NCBI RefSeq assembly: GCF_022458985.1
Contig: NC_061772.1
Coordinates: forward strand, 8,422,001-8,486,000
DNA: 64,000 nucleotides
Source of the DNA: Mugil cephalus
Lineage: Eukaryota > Chordata > Actinopteri > Mugiliformes > Mugilidae
Direction of reading: 5' to 3'
In this document: positions 1 to 12,077 of the stretch, in pieces
How the letters are laid out: each line of letters begins with the position of its first letter
Position numbering within the stretch: position 1 is the stretch's first letter
Translations under genes and position numbers: made by a program
The notes under the pieces: generated by a model
Told to the model about the DNA's origin: nothing
What the model saw: the letters and a program-made list of their open reading frames with translations, nothing else
Database searches by the model: none

Positions 1-83
1 AGATACGGAGTCAATGTCAACCGAGAGTCTATATGAGGTGTGGTGTTGCAGGTTGATAATCTGAAACCATTTTAATGTCACAG

Positions 84-2230
84 AAAATTCCAGAGAAGAG
101 TGTGATCCTGTTGCACGCATGCGCCCACAACCCCACCGGCGTGGACCCCAACAAAGAGCAGTGGAAGGAGATGTCTGAGGTTGTGAAGGTAAGTGAACGT
201 CAATGTGAGGTTTTGTCATGTTTTGATAAAATATTCACAGCTCAAAAGCCACAGTTGCTAAATGCTGTGGAGTAGTTCTTTATGTTCTCTTGAAACTTCA
301 TTAACATAGTTTTCCCTTCCTATAGAAAAGGAACCTGCTGGTGTTCTTCGACATGGCGTACCAGGGCTTCGCTAGCGGAGACATTGACCGCGATGCCTGG
401 GCTGTGCGCCACTTCGTTGAGCAGGGCCACAACATCGTGCTGTCCCAGTCCTACGCCAAGAACATGGGACTCTATGGTCAGTCAGTATTTAGTACAGAAC
501 TCTTAAATAAACATTAATAGAGACAACAAGTGGATATAGATTTAGTTTTATTGTATTGTCAATTCGGGTAAAGCCCATGTTTATTCTTGTAGTTTACCGC
601 CACCCAGTGGTAGAAGTGCGATTTATTCAAATAAATATTTATACTTTCAGAGTAATAGAGGTAAGCATCTAGTATAAAATTGTAAAATATAGTTTAAATA
701 TTGGTATTTTAAAATGTTTAAGGAGATTAGGGTTAACCCAAACCCACATAGCCCTGTTCAGATTCTGAGACATACAACCTCTAGTGTAATGAAATTAAAA
801 GTTACAATACAGTGAGTTCTCTATTAAATAGTTCTTTAAATTATGTTTGGGTTTTAAGCCTGAACACATTGAGGTTAAGGTTCAGTTGAGCCTAACTCAG
901 CTGTGTGCATGTGTGTGTCTTGATGTTAACAGGTGAGCGTGTGGGAGGCTTCACTGTGGTGTGTAACGACGCAGAAGAGGCAAAGAGGGTGGAGTCCCAA
1001 CTCAAGATCCTCATCAGGCCCATTTACTCTAACCCACCGATGAATGGCGCCAGAATTGCCAGCACTATTCTCACCACACCAGACCTGCGGTCTCTGTGGT
1101 ACGTGCTTTTGGATGTGTTTACATACTCACCCTGACCCAAATGTGCAAGTGTGAACCTTGGTGTTTATCTGTGTTCATTCATCGCAGGCTGGAGGAGGTC
1201 CACGGTATGGCCAACCGCATCATTAAGATGAGAGAGCAGCTGGTGGCTGGTCTGAAGAAGCAGGGCTCCAGCCACAACTGGCAGCACGTCATCGACCAGA
1301 TCGGGATGTTCTGCTTCACAGGCCTCAAACCTGAACAGGTACTGAGATTCTATCCACAGATAAATATATTCTTTATTAAAACCCATTTTATAAGTGATTC
1401 ATTCCAGGAATCAAACCAACTTAATTAAATTATTTTGTGCAACAGTAAATATATGGTTTGACAATTAAAGTGCTCTTTACCTATTAATTGTAAAGGAGCG
1501 TACACACACAGAAGGATACAAGCAGCAATGTGGTAGCAAGAGACCACAAAATGTTAATGAAATTCAGAGAGTTGTAGGCCAGATACCAAGTTGAGCTAAT
1601 CACAAATTAGAGGAAATGACCAATGTCAGCAACTGATAACAGTTGATTGAGGTGTTGCGCAAATGCAGACGCTCACCGTAATTTTCCGCCGTTGTCAACT
1701 TTATTTTACTGACTAACATCCTGAAATATCTGCTTGTTGCCTCCAAGTGCCAAGAAGTGGACTGACCTGTGAAATGGCTAATGGATATTATGTATTTTAA
1801 TGCAGGTTATGATGTAAAGCTACCTTTTGTCAATGCATCCTGTAGCTGTTTCCCTGTTTAATGCTAACCAGCTGCTTGCTCTAGCTGCACATTTACAGCA
1901 CAGATGTGTGATTCCCGTAATACTGAACCATTCGTTTAACCTCAAACAGCCGACACCGAGAAAAAAACGAATCAGTTTACAAAGAAGTGTCTGAAGCTTT
2001 ATTCATTCGCGCTAGAGTAAAATGCATTGTTGACAGTGTGAGCATAATTTAAAATGCTGCTACGCGTCAGTTTTGAGTTCTGTATGTGGCTTTTTTCCCC
2101 CTGGCAGGTCGAGCGCCTGACAAAGGAGTTTTCGGTGTACATGACCAAGGATGGCAGAATTTCCATGGCTGGCGTGACCTCTGGGAATGTGGGCTACCTG
2201 GCTGAGGGAATCCATGCTGTCACCAAGTAG
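84..2230 (+). CDS. got2: Aspartate aminotransferase, mitochondrial (3' part of gene)
   Basis: Five exons are seen: 84-188, 326-476, 933-1098, 1188-1338 and 2108-2230 (stop TAG). All have GT-AG borders and compatible phases, giving 231 residues. Vertebrate GOT2 is about 430 residues, so the gene begins upstream of the window. The enzyme is a PLP-dependent transaminase of the mitochondrial matrix that interconverts aspartate/2-oxoglutarate and oxaloacetate/glutamate in the malate-aspartate shuttle. Visible motifs are [12 protein letters not shown] (cofactor Asn), [12 protein letters not shown] (cofactor Asp and Tyr), [14 protein letters not shown] (Schiff-base Lys and phosphate-binding Arg), [10 protein letters not shown], and near the C-terminus RISMAGV (substrate-carboxylate Arg). 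[17 protein letters not shown] separates the mitochondrial isoform from cytosolic GOT1. The next gene downstream, slc38a7, is also the GOT2 neighbour in human. No lesion is seen. Whether this is got2a or got2b cannot be told from the part present. Confidence 0.95.
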
Positions 2231-2631
2231 AGCGGATCCTGCTGAGAGAGCAACAAAATCAAAGGAGCAGTGATGAAGAGGAGCTTCATGTGTCACTTAT
2301 TCTCTGTCTCCTCCATCCTACCTTTAGATTCAATATTTACTTAAACTTGTTCTTGATTGGATTTCATCATTAACTAGTGATGGTTACTGTTGTTGAACAG
2401 TTTGGACTCTTTACATTTCACTGTACAACAGACTTCCCTGCTAAATTGTAAAACACACTTATTTATTATGTGGAACCAAATGTTGGCTGTGCATTAGTGA
2501 TCTCCTGTTCTTTTTATCTGCTGTGGGCCCACTCACTGGAAAACACCAAGGAACCAACATTGGGTACTGGTAGACTGTCCGTTAATTTTAAGACGAGTTG
2601 TCTTTGTGAAAGTCTGTAGAAAACGTGAGTA

Positions 2632-2669
<38 letters not shown>

Positions 2670-3321
2670 GGTTTATAATGGTGGATTTGTAGCACTTTAT
2701 AAGATGCAAGGCACTGTTTGAGTTTCAAGACGTGACGGACCTCTGTCATTGGGCTTTATTGTATTACCAGGCATTTGTCAATCAGGTTATCACTTTGCTA
2801 GTTTAATCTGATGTAGTTAATCTGAACTAATCAAGCATGTTGTAATTTAGTCTCTGTTGTCTCTCTTTGGAATTTGATCTTCTTTCTCCCTTCTATTCAG
2901 TACTTTTCCAGTAGACTTTGTGAATCTTTTTGGTTGAAGTCTCTCAGTTGTTTTTCTAATCCCTGTAACTTTAAAGCACACAAGCCAAAACTAGAATACT
3001 GATTGGTGATAAATCTAATACCCCATTTTTAATGTTCAGAAAGGAAGTACTAGATACCAGTACTAATGTTCTCTCTGCGTGGGCTACCTGGTTAGGGTGA
3101 ACACAGGAATATGCACATGCTGCTCATTTACCCAGACTCCATGTTTGACTGTATGAACGGTTCGTCATTAATACTGAAATACAGACAGCTTTCAGAAATG
3201 TTGGGGATTTCCCCAGTTTGCTCATACTTCAGACACACTGGCACTTTATCGCCATGTGTAACTTGCATTCTGTCATTAAATATGGATCATTGGTAATGTA
3301 CCTTATTGAACAAACAATAAA
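2231..3321 (+). other. got2 3' untranslated region
   Basis: AT-rich sequence follows the got2 stop with no convincing ORF. A canonical AATAAA lies at 3316-3321 and is a likely polyadenylation signal. More AATAAA-like sequences occur up to about 3530. The region contains a T34 run. Confidence 0.5.
2635..2668. repeat. Poly-T tract, T34
   Basis: Uninterrupted run of 34 T within the presumed got2 3' UTR. It is either a homopolymer expansion or the tail of an antisense retroposon whose body is no longer recognisable. Confidence 0.9.
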
Positions 3322-3700
3322 TCATTATATAGTAATCATGTATTGTGCTGTGTTTTATTTTCCCGTAACCCCACCTCTGCCATCCAGTTCACTCCTGTCT
3401 CTTGTTATTACATTACAGTTACTTAAGTTAGAGTTGTCATATAATTATTCTTTTAATTAACATTTTTAAGTTCATCCCTGCATTGTTGTATTGTACTTAA
3501 TAAAATAAATAATAATTACATTTTCAATAAACCAATTCACAGATAATGAATTACTTGAATATCAGAATTATTTTGCAAATCAAATCTTAAAAACGATTTA
3601 TACTTATTTTTCTTTACTTTTTAATCTTGTAAAATAAGTGAAGGAGTTTGCTCAACGCATCAAACTACAACACCCACAATTCCAAGGGTTTGAAGTGTGC

Positions 3701-3708
3701 CACGTGAC
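3701..3708. promoter_or_regulatory. CLEAR-like E-box upstream of slc38a7
   Basis: CACGTGAC inside the 12-mer CCACGTGACCAG, about 130 bp before a good splice donor (CAG|GTAACT at 3834) that may end a non-coding first exon of slc38a7. The CLEAR consensus bound by TFEB/TFE3 is GTCACGTGAC. SLC38A7 is a lysosomal membrane protein, so such a site would be expected. The same 12-mer lies upstream of the ctsa gene at 15981. Function is inferred. Confidence 0.45.
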
Positions 3709-4869
3709 CAGGGGTCACATGCTACGCTGTTTTTTTTATGGGCTAGAAAACACTTGGGCTCAGTCATTGCCTGCGGTGGAGCCAGAAGGTGTTGTGGCGA
3801 CCTATCAGCATTTATCCTTACAGGTAACTAAACAGCGAGGACACTAGGGGGAACGTAGATCATTTCGAGACGCGTTAATCTTGTCCTTTTTGGTGATGAT
3901 GTGCTTAGTTGTGTTTGGTTAGGTGTATCGTTTGCTAGCTAGCTATCGTAAGGTGCCATTACAAAGGGCATAGCTGCGTTGGCAAATGCTATTGTTGCTT
4001 TAATGAAAAGAAAGACGGAAACCCCACATTAAAAGACGAGATATTTGAATTTATTTACAGCTGAAGGTGCGTCTGTGTGGGATAGCTGTAATTTAAATGG
4101 CGACCGGTTTCTGTAGACAATTCAACTAAGCAGTGATTTATTAAGTGATCCACCGGTATACTTGATTGTGGATCAAGAGGACTTCGTTACCTGAGATTTA
4201 GGCTGTGGAATAAGACGCTAATTGTTTGGGAAACTTTACTTGATAATCTGTAGGTGATTTTTGAAGCTGTGTGACTCTTTCCCCACTCCCTGGTCTGTAG
4301 TGGTCAAGTATTCTCACTGTTTTGTTAGTTTCTAGTTCACATTTCTGGCTGCTCTAGTTGGTTGTTTGTGGAGTACAAATACTCATGAACTGGCTCATCA
4401 TAACCGCTACGTAGAAACTACTGCAGTATTGCCGGTTCTTGTGTGAGGCATAGGAAGACAACTTTCTCACACGCCAAAATAAATACTTTACCTTCAGAAA
4501 TCCTTTAACAGAATCTGTATTGCACCTAAGAGTTCTTTCTTTTTTACAGCAAGTCACAATTACAAGTTTCAGTACTCTTTTCTTCTTCCACTTTTAATGT
4601 ACTTTTATTGTGCAATTAAGCCTAAATGCAGCAATGTTTTGTTCCAGGTTGGTCACCAAATGGCTCTGTCTTCACTCCATCACTAAGAAAGTAACGTCAG
4701 CTGCCTCCAGACTGTTGTGGTACTTGAGGCGTTGGACACAAGCGTTCGGCTACAGCTGGCTGATTCCTTTTCCCATCACCCAGACTCTCTTATCTAATTT
4801 TACCTCGCTTGGAGATTACTTTTCCCGGGTGCGTGAGGCCTCTCAGGCTGAACTACTTCCTGTCCACTC
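3709..4869 (+). other. slc38a7 5' leader and leader intron
   Basis: Inferred arrangement: a non-coding first exon ending at 3833 (CAG|GTAACT), an intron to 4647 (acceptor TTGTTCCAG), then leader sequence 4648-4869 joined directly to the ATG at 4870. Short open frames here (for example 3638-3847) have no recognisable homology and are treated as chance. Confidence 0.4.
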
Positions 4870-7800
4870 ATGGCGATCAACACGGATGTTGAAGACTGGG
4901 GCGGCGTTGGCAGCACTGACTCTGGAGAAAGGGCCTGGCTCTTGCAGAGCCCCAGCGTGGATTCTGTCGGGCAGCTAGAGGCGGACAGGAGGCGGAGCGG
5001 AGGTGTGTCGTCTCTTGGAGCCGTCTTCATCGTCGTGAATGCAGCACTGGGAGCAGGTCTCCTCAACTTCCCAGCAGCCTTCAGTATGGCTGGAGGAGTG
5101 ACTGCAGGAATAATGCTTCAGATGGTGAGGAGATGCCTTTCTACCGGTCCCACCCGTTCAAAGCTACAAACTTGCTGAATATCATAATGTGTTGTAGAAG
5201 ATGCTCTAAATGTGGGCAGGTGCTCACAAGTTACCTGAGGCCCAAAGGGGCTTTAATTAATACTGAAAACATTTACCCTTATAATAAGAAGCTGGTGTTT
5301 TATGCCTTTCTTTAAAATAACTATTTAATTGTTTGGTTAATTTTTCTTGAACAAGTGCTGGCTCATAGTACTTATATTTCAATTTCACAGCTGAAAGTCA
5401 GAGCTGGTAACAACTGACTGTATGTGAACCTGCCTTCTCTGTTTGTCTCATGACCAACACAGTCTTATTGTCATACAGTTTAACATGCTGCTTCTCGTTT
5501 CTTTGTGTTTCAGTTTATGCTGATCTTCATTATCAGTGGGCTGGTGATCCTGGGATACTGCTCCCAGGTTTGTCTCAGAACCTGAGTGTCTTTATTCCCA
5601 TGTCGTCTCCGCTCTGTCCTGCAGCCATATGACGCTGACCCTTCTTTGTTGTGCGGCTGCCGTTCTGCTCTTAGGCAGAACTTTGCACGGAACTTAAGGC
5701 TTTCACTTCCTAAATTTTTCAGACAAATGCTCACATGTTAAAATGCACTGGAAATGACTAGAGCGAAAGCTGAGTCAGCCGAATCAATAGTTTATGGATG
5801 ACAAACGTCTGGACTAAGAAACGTCATCAGAATATGACTTTAAAAGACAAAAATCATCTACAGTATTCAGCCGTAGAATGAACTCTTCTCTTTAAAAATG
5901 TTGTATGAAGAAACACACTGATCACTTTTTAACTTAAACACAGTTTTAACTTGCTGTCTAAAATCTAATGACTTGCCTATTTTTGCTGCATTAAACACTT
6001 CCCGTGTTGCAACTGAACACATAAAGATCCAAGATGCGCTCTACAAAGTAACAGCCCCTTGAAACATAAAAAATGTGAAAATGATGGTATGTAAAAGATG
6101 CAAACGTTCATCCAGCTGCAAAAGGGAAATGCAAACAAGCATTGCAGTCTTATCTGCGTGCATGTATTGCATCTGGTCTTAACAGTTTAAGGTTTGCATC
6201 CTGGTAAGACTAAGCCTCTATCTCACATCGGTCCACACGGCTGAACAAATCATTCACAAGCAGCACAAACGATCTTCAACTGTGGTCTCAGACTACAGGG
6301 TATTTCTTTAAAACTGTACATTAATAAATTTAATAAATATGGAAAATGTCAGTTCTTGTACCTTTACTGCTGAATGTACTTTATGTTCAAGTTCTTAATC
6401 TTTCTGTTTCTTTTTTTTTTCTTTCAGGTCAGTAATGAAGGCACCTATCAGGAGGTTGTTCGTGCCACTTGTGGGAAAGTCACAGGCATCATATGTGAAG
6501 TAGCAATTGCTGTCTACACCTTTGGCACTTGCATTGCTTTCTTTATAGTCATTGGGGACCAGCTGGATCGCTGTGAGTCAGACCAGATTAAAAGTCTTAT
6601 TTTTCTCTTGCCTCTAACAGTCAAACCGCTGTTTCTGTTTTCTTTTCTTTAATGTACAGCTACATGGACTTTGTCTTATTGTCATTATAATTAGCTGTGA
6701 TCTGCATGCTTGATCAGTGTTAAGTGCAGCAGGGCTTTATGTAAAGGTGGTGCCATCATTGACGAGGGCAAAGACCGTCAAAGAGGACACTCAGTATTTT
6801 TTTTTCCGACTCAGTAAAATTTTCTGTCATGTGATTCGCTCTTTTCCTTGCACTGAGATGCTGACTTTGTAGAAATTTCACTCCGGCCCGTTAGTGACCT
6901 TTTGGTCTTTTGAATTGAATGAAGTGGTTGTGACTTTAATCATCTGCTTCGCTATCTACATCTGTCATGTGCACAGCAGTTTACAGGTCTCTCCTCCAGC
7001 ATCAGTGTGTTTCACTGCTTCCCTCTCTGTTTTTTATGTTGCAGTGATCGGCGCCGTGGCTCATGATGCAGACGGTGTAATCAGCGGCCCCTGGTACACT
7101 GACCGCAAATTTACCATTGTAGTAACTGCGGTTGTGGTTATTCTTCCTCTCTCCATCCCAAAAGAGATTGGCTTTCAGAAGTATGCCAGGTACAGAGCTG
7201 CTTCACTCACTCTCAGTCTAAAGCTAGTTTTCTGTGAGAATTAAAATCTATATTTTTTACCTATTACCCTGTATTTTAATTGTTGCTGTTCACTCTATAG
7301 TGCCATAAGTGTCATGGGAACCTGGTATGTTACCATCGTGGTCATTATAAAGTACATCTGGCCGGATAAAGAAGTGTCGCCGGGCTATATTCCCAGCAGG
7401 TGAGCCTCGTACACACATCACAACACTCCATTAAAAGCTCCATTGAAAAGAAAACTTCCTACTAATTATTTTGGCACTGTCCATCAACTCATTCATGTGC
7501 AGAAACATCTGCATCCTCGTCACCTTGAGTTGCTCAATCATTGTGTTCGTTACAGTTCTGCTTCCTGGACCGCAGTTTTCAATGCAATGCCCACCATATG
7601 CTTTGGTTTCCAGGTATCTCATTTGGAATTACTTGAGATCTTAAAATGATACGACTTTTGGGATCCATGACTTTTACACTGACACGTTTATTTCTCTCTG
7701 CAGTGCCATGTCAGCTGCGTGCCGGTATTCAACAGCATGAGCAGGAAAGCGCTCAAACCTTGGGGACTTGTCGTCACCCTCAGCATGATAATCTGCCTCT

Positions 7801-9714
7801 TTGTTTACACTGGAACAGGTACAGCCAGTGTTAAAAACTGCATGTACAGAGTAATAGTGATAACATTAGACTTTATCACTCTGAAAGAGTGAAGGTGTGT
7901 AGTTTATGTCACACGGCTCACATATGAACTTGTTCACTCTTTCGTTTTACACAGTGCTGAAAAGACACGTTTTGTGTCGCTCTGTCAGAAGTCTTGTGAC
8001 CGACTGTCATTACGCAGTTGCTTGATGTGTTTTGTGTGTTTTCAGGCGTCTGTGGCTTCCTGACGTTCGGCTCCAGCGTCAACCAGGATGTGTTGATGTC
8101 GTATCCCTCTAATGACATCGCTGTGGCTGTCGCAAGAGCTTTCATCGTTATCTGTGTGGTCACCTCCTACCCTATTTTACACTTCTGCGGCAGGTAGGAA
8201 TTTTTTCCTTTGGCTTGTGGATTTCTGAGGCCAATACTGATGTGGATATTTACGAAAGTCTTAAAAAACACTAATGATAGATCAATTAATTGTGTGTTTT
8301 ACACTCCTGTCTTGTAGCTAACTTGTCACAGCTGGCGTTCAGAAACAAGGATTCTCTAGTGACACGTTACCAGCCAATGGATAAAGCAGCCAAAGGCTAA
8401 TGCTAACTATTATGTTTCTGATGTTGTACAGAATGATCTGTAAAATTCATAACAATACTGATTAGAGCTTCAACAGTCTTTAATCTATCAAACATTTTCT
8501 AGAAATTAAACCTTCTACTGAGTAATCATTAAATAATGAACATAAATTACACCATTAAACTTTTATTGTAACATTTTCTCATTATCTCATAACCTATTGT
8601 AACACAATCTATGAATTAAGAAGTAAGTTCAAACTGTAACTTTTACCCAAGGAGCCCATGACATATGCCAAATATATCACTCTGCTTTTATAACCTCATG
8701 GTTTAGACCACCATGGTAAATTCACTCCTTCAGAATCGGTTTCCGGTGCAAAGAGATACGAGATTAGGTATTTTGGCTAAATGTAATCTATGCACATCAA
8801 ATTATAATTATTAGAGACAGTATATTGCTCTTAGATTTCAAAAATTACAGAAAGAAAGGCAGAGAATTATTATCATGAATCTGTAACTGTGTTGTTTAGA
8901 CAACCCTCCTGTATTTTATGATTCCTTGATGTCCACGGAGCATTTCTTCACTGTGTCCTTCCAGGGCGGTGATCGAGGGGCTTTGGCTGCGTTTCCAAGG
9001 CGAACAGGTGGAGGTCTGTGTGCGTCGTGAGCAGAGGAGGAGGATCCTGCAGACGCTCGTGTGGTTTGTGGTCACCCTCGTCCTGGCCCTGTTCATCCCA
9101 GACATCGGCCGTGTGATCTCGCTGATCGGAGGGTTGGCAGCCTGCTTCATCTTCGTCTTTCCAGGTAAGGCTGCGCGTCGTTGGCACCGTTTTGGGTTTT
9201 CCTGCAGTGTCTTTGTGTCTCATTAACAGGCTGTAATGTCGGTCCCAATGTTTCTTTTCAGGTTTGTGTTTGATGCAAGCCAAGCTATCAGAGACAGACA
9301 GTCGATCTGCAAGGTGAGAAGCTTCTCATGCCTGGAAGTCTTTCTGTTTCTGTAGAATAGTCCAGAAATGATTTAAGTAGGGTGAGTGGTACTGTGTGTA
9401 AATGGTCTCTTGGTGTATGTGTTTGCATGCTTCTTTAACAGAGTGGTATGAGAAATGGTGATCATTTAATTTATGTGTAATTTGGAATTATTCACTGTTT
9501 ATTGTACGATAAAATGAACTCTTTCATTTTAGAGACATGATTCTATTTCAGCGTAAAAGTATAAGAAAATGCATTTTTCAACATCTTCAACATCTGTGGT
9601 CTCTTTTACAGCTGGCATACGTTGGTGATCCTCGCAATTGTCATGGTCACACTGGGAGCTTTCATCTTTGGCCTCACCACGACAAACTCCATCTATCAAG
9701 ATGTCGTCAGCTAA
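4870..9714 (+). CDS. slc38a7: Sodium-coupled neutral amino acid transporter 7 (SNAT7)
   Basis: Twelve coding exons: 4870-5124, 5514-5567, 6428-6572, 7045-7189, 7301-7399, 7556-7613, 7704-7818, 8046-8193, 8965-9164, 9262-9313 and 9612-9714 (stop TAA), eleven blocks in all once listed. All phases agree, giving 457 residues against 462 in human. SLC38A7 exports glutamine and asparagine from the lysosome. Family marks include [11 protein letters not shown] in the first membrane helix, [87 protein letters not shown] and [19 protein letters not shown], together forming the usual 11-helix fold. The soluble N-terminus has the typical ERAWLLQSP segment. The ATG was chosen because it opens a frame aligned with the human N-terminus. 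It is convergent with the ctsa gene downstream and follows got2 as in human 16q21. Confidence 0.95.
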
Positions 9715-11471
9715 AAGGAGCCAGCACCGTCCTCAGTAATGAACAAGGGCGACTGCTCAGACTATTGCTGCTACTCTGGACTTCTGGATGAGATGAAGAA
9801 CCTCATGACACTCATTTAAAAAACAAAAAAAAAAAAGTCCACAAGACCACTACGGCTTGTCTCATCATCAACTCCATATAGTCTACAGCGTTTTTCCCAA
9901 TCAGAGTCCCAACAGACCGCAGAGTGACTTCAGACACTTTTCTTTTGAGTTTAAATAGCATGTTTTATGTTTTTGGCTGTGTCGTCGTCCCAGAGACGGG
10001 CTTCTCCTGTCTCTGGACCCCGTGTGGGTGACACATTTCTGTCCTGTTTCCAAGGGCTGAGGGACTTCGCATCAGGTCTTTCAATCAGATTGATTTTAAT
10101 AATGAAATTGTACCAATCTGTGTATTTTTAGCTGGTTTGTCATAGTAAGCGTTTGTCATCGGGTACTGACATGCTGCGGTGTCCGTGACCAGGTCCATAA
10201 TGTAATCCAGGTTCACTTACTATGTTGGTACTACAGATAACTTCTGTTGTCCAAAGAAAAACTGAATGGAGCGATAGATCAACACTGCATATTCAATAAC
10301 TGGCATAATTGCAGGGATCAGCAGCCCAGGCTGATTTAGTGATTTTCTCCTGTTACCTCGAAATCACTCAAATGTGATACCACTAATGTATCAAATTCTT
10401 CTTATTTATTTTTTAGTTTTGATTTATTTTATATTTTTATAAGTAGACTTAGTATGAAGGAGTTTTTACAATTGGCTGTGTGGGTAGATTGAAAGGCAGA
10501 GTGACTTTGTTTAAACCAGTTGTCTTGCAGACGGGCTTACCTGCAGGGTGTACAAGACAAGACGAGCAGCACGCCGCATATTCAGGTGGTGAAAACCCAA
10601 CTCTTGAGTACCGGTTCTTCACAGCAAGAGTTGGACATTTCATACTGTTTTTGTGCAGGTATGCAAAAAGTGTGAAAGTAACCTACACAGCATTTATTTT
10701 GCACATGACGACCGGGTGCAGGGGCTGGGCACAGTGGAGTCACTGCGAAGAAGTAATACTGAAGATTTAATGTTTCGAGCGCGAGAATTAGATGTTAGAA
10801 GTAATTTATTTTTGTCTAAAACCAAAGTGCAACCATTATTTTTTTTTTTTAAGCCCCAATATCCAAATTCTTCACTACTTAATGTCGAAATCAGTTTTAT
10901 GTTTATGTAATTTAACTGTAATATGAATACGTTTAAGGATGTTGTGATTTATAATTCAGACGTGACTCTAGCCTTGGAAGCCCTTTGTGTTTCCTGTCTT
11001 ATGTAATATAAGATGTTTTTATTTTTTGAGGGACATTGAAGGTATAAGGGAGGTTTTTCATATTTATCATAATTCTGAATGTAATAGTTTATTAATGCGA
11101 CAGTTTTTTCTTTTAACATTTCATGCAATCAGTGTTGTAATACAAAGTTTTTGTTTTATATTGGTTTGGATTTAATGCTTAATCGTTGGTGCAATTTCTT
11201 TACCTTTTATTTTGCCTTTGCTGCTGCAGACGACAGTTTATTTGGTCATGAGTTCATCGGCCGCATTTATGATTTGTGTCATTGATTAACTTTGTTTTCT
11301 GCCTAGAAGGATCAACTCTCGTGTCACCGTGTGTTCCCACTGTCTCACGTATAAAGTGACTCGTGACTGTCGTTTTAATGAAAATGTTTCAGGAACCCAT
11401 CAATAAATGAGCGGCGATTAAGGCATGTGAATAAATCTGGAAAACCTGCATTCAAGAAATCATTTAATAAA
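9715..11471 (+). other. slc38a7 3' untranslated region and convergent intergenic DNA
   Basis: AT-rich sequence without convincing ORFs after the slc38a7 stop. AATAAA signals at 11402-11407 and 11466-11471 could end a long 3' UTR. Earlier signals may also be used. Confidence 0.35.
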
Positions 11472-11790
11472 AAGACAATTACAACTTGTGTTTTGATCTG
11501 GACAGTTTGAGCATCTTCAGGGAGACAAAAAGAAAAAAATTGTACCACAAAAGCATGAAGTAGTGGCACAGGCAATAATACACGCTTCACATGATAATAA
11601 AAAGTGCAACCTTAAATTATCAAACCGTGGATGACCATACACTTTTTTTATATCGGTATTTAATAAATGCTGTAGGATGCGTAGCCCCTTTTTTTTTTCA
11701 TCCTTCCCGAACATGTTTAAAAGTGTTTCACTGGCTCACAGCGACATTGAAGGCAAGAGTGATTTATAACTGGGTATTCATTAATATTTT

Positions 11791-12077
11791 TTTATTTAAG
11801 CTTATTTCCCTTTAAAGTTCTGCAAACTGTGTCTTTAGTTATGAGTCGTATAGTCTCCCCTTTTCAGCTCCAGCCTGGATGAAGGAAATTTAAAAGGGGC
11901 TGTTCACCCGATGAAGAAAAACCACCACCACATCCCAAGAATTCAACAGTGAACTGAATAATCAATGCTACAAATATGTGCCACAACAGTGCTTTTGTCT
12001 TCTTGGCTAATTTAACCCTGAGAAAATGCCATGCTTAACAAGGGATGTGTATTACAGAATACAGCGTCCATCACGGC
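11791..12077 (-). other. ctsa-type gene 3' untranslated region
   Basis: On the minus strand, sequence after the ctsa stop runs to an AATAAA (TTTATT on the plus strand at 11791-11796). This leaves about 300 bp between it and the slc38a7 signals, so the two transcripts end close together. Confidence 0.4.

Noticed and set aside
3638-3847. 69-codon ORF just before the slc38a7 leader
   Set aside because: Contains the CLEAR-like element and a splice donor and has no family motif; better explained as promoter and non-coding first exon.
4610-4978. ORF starting upstream of the slc38a7 ATG
   Set aside because: Different frame from the transporter and no homology; it is leader sequence plus an out-of-frame reading of exon 2.
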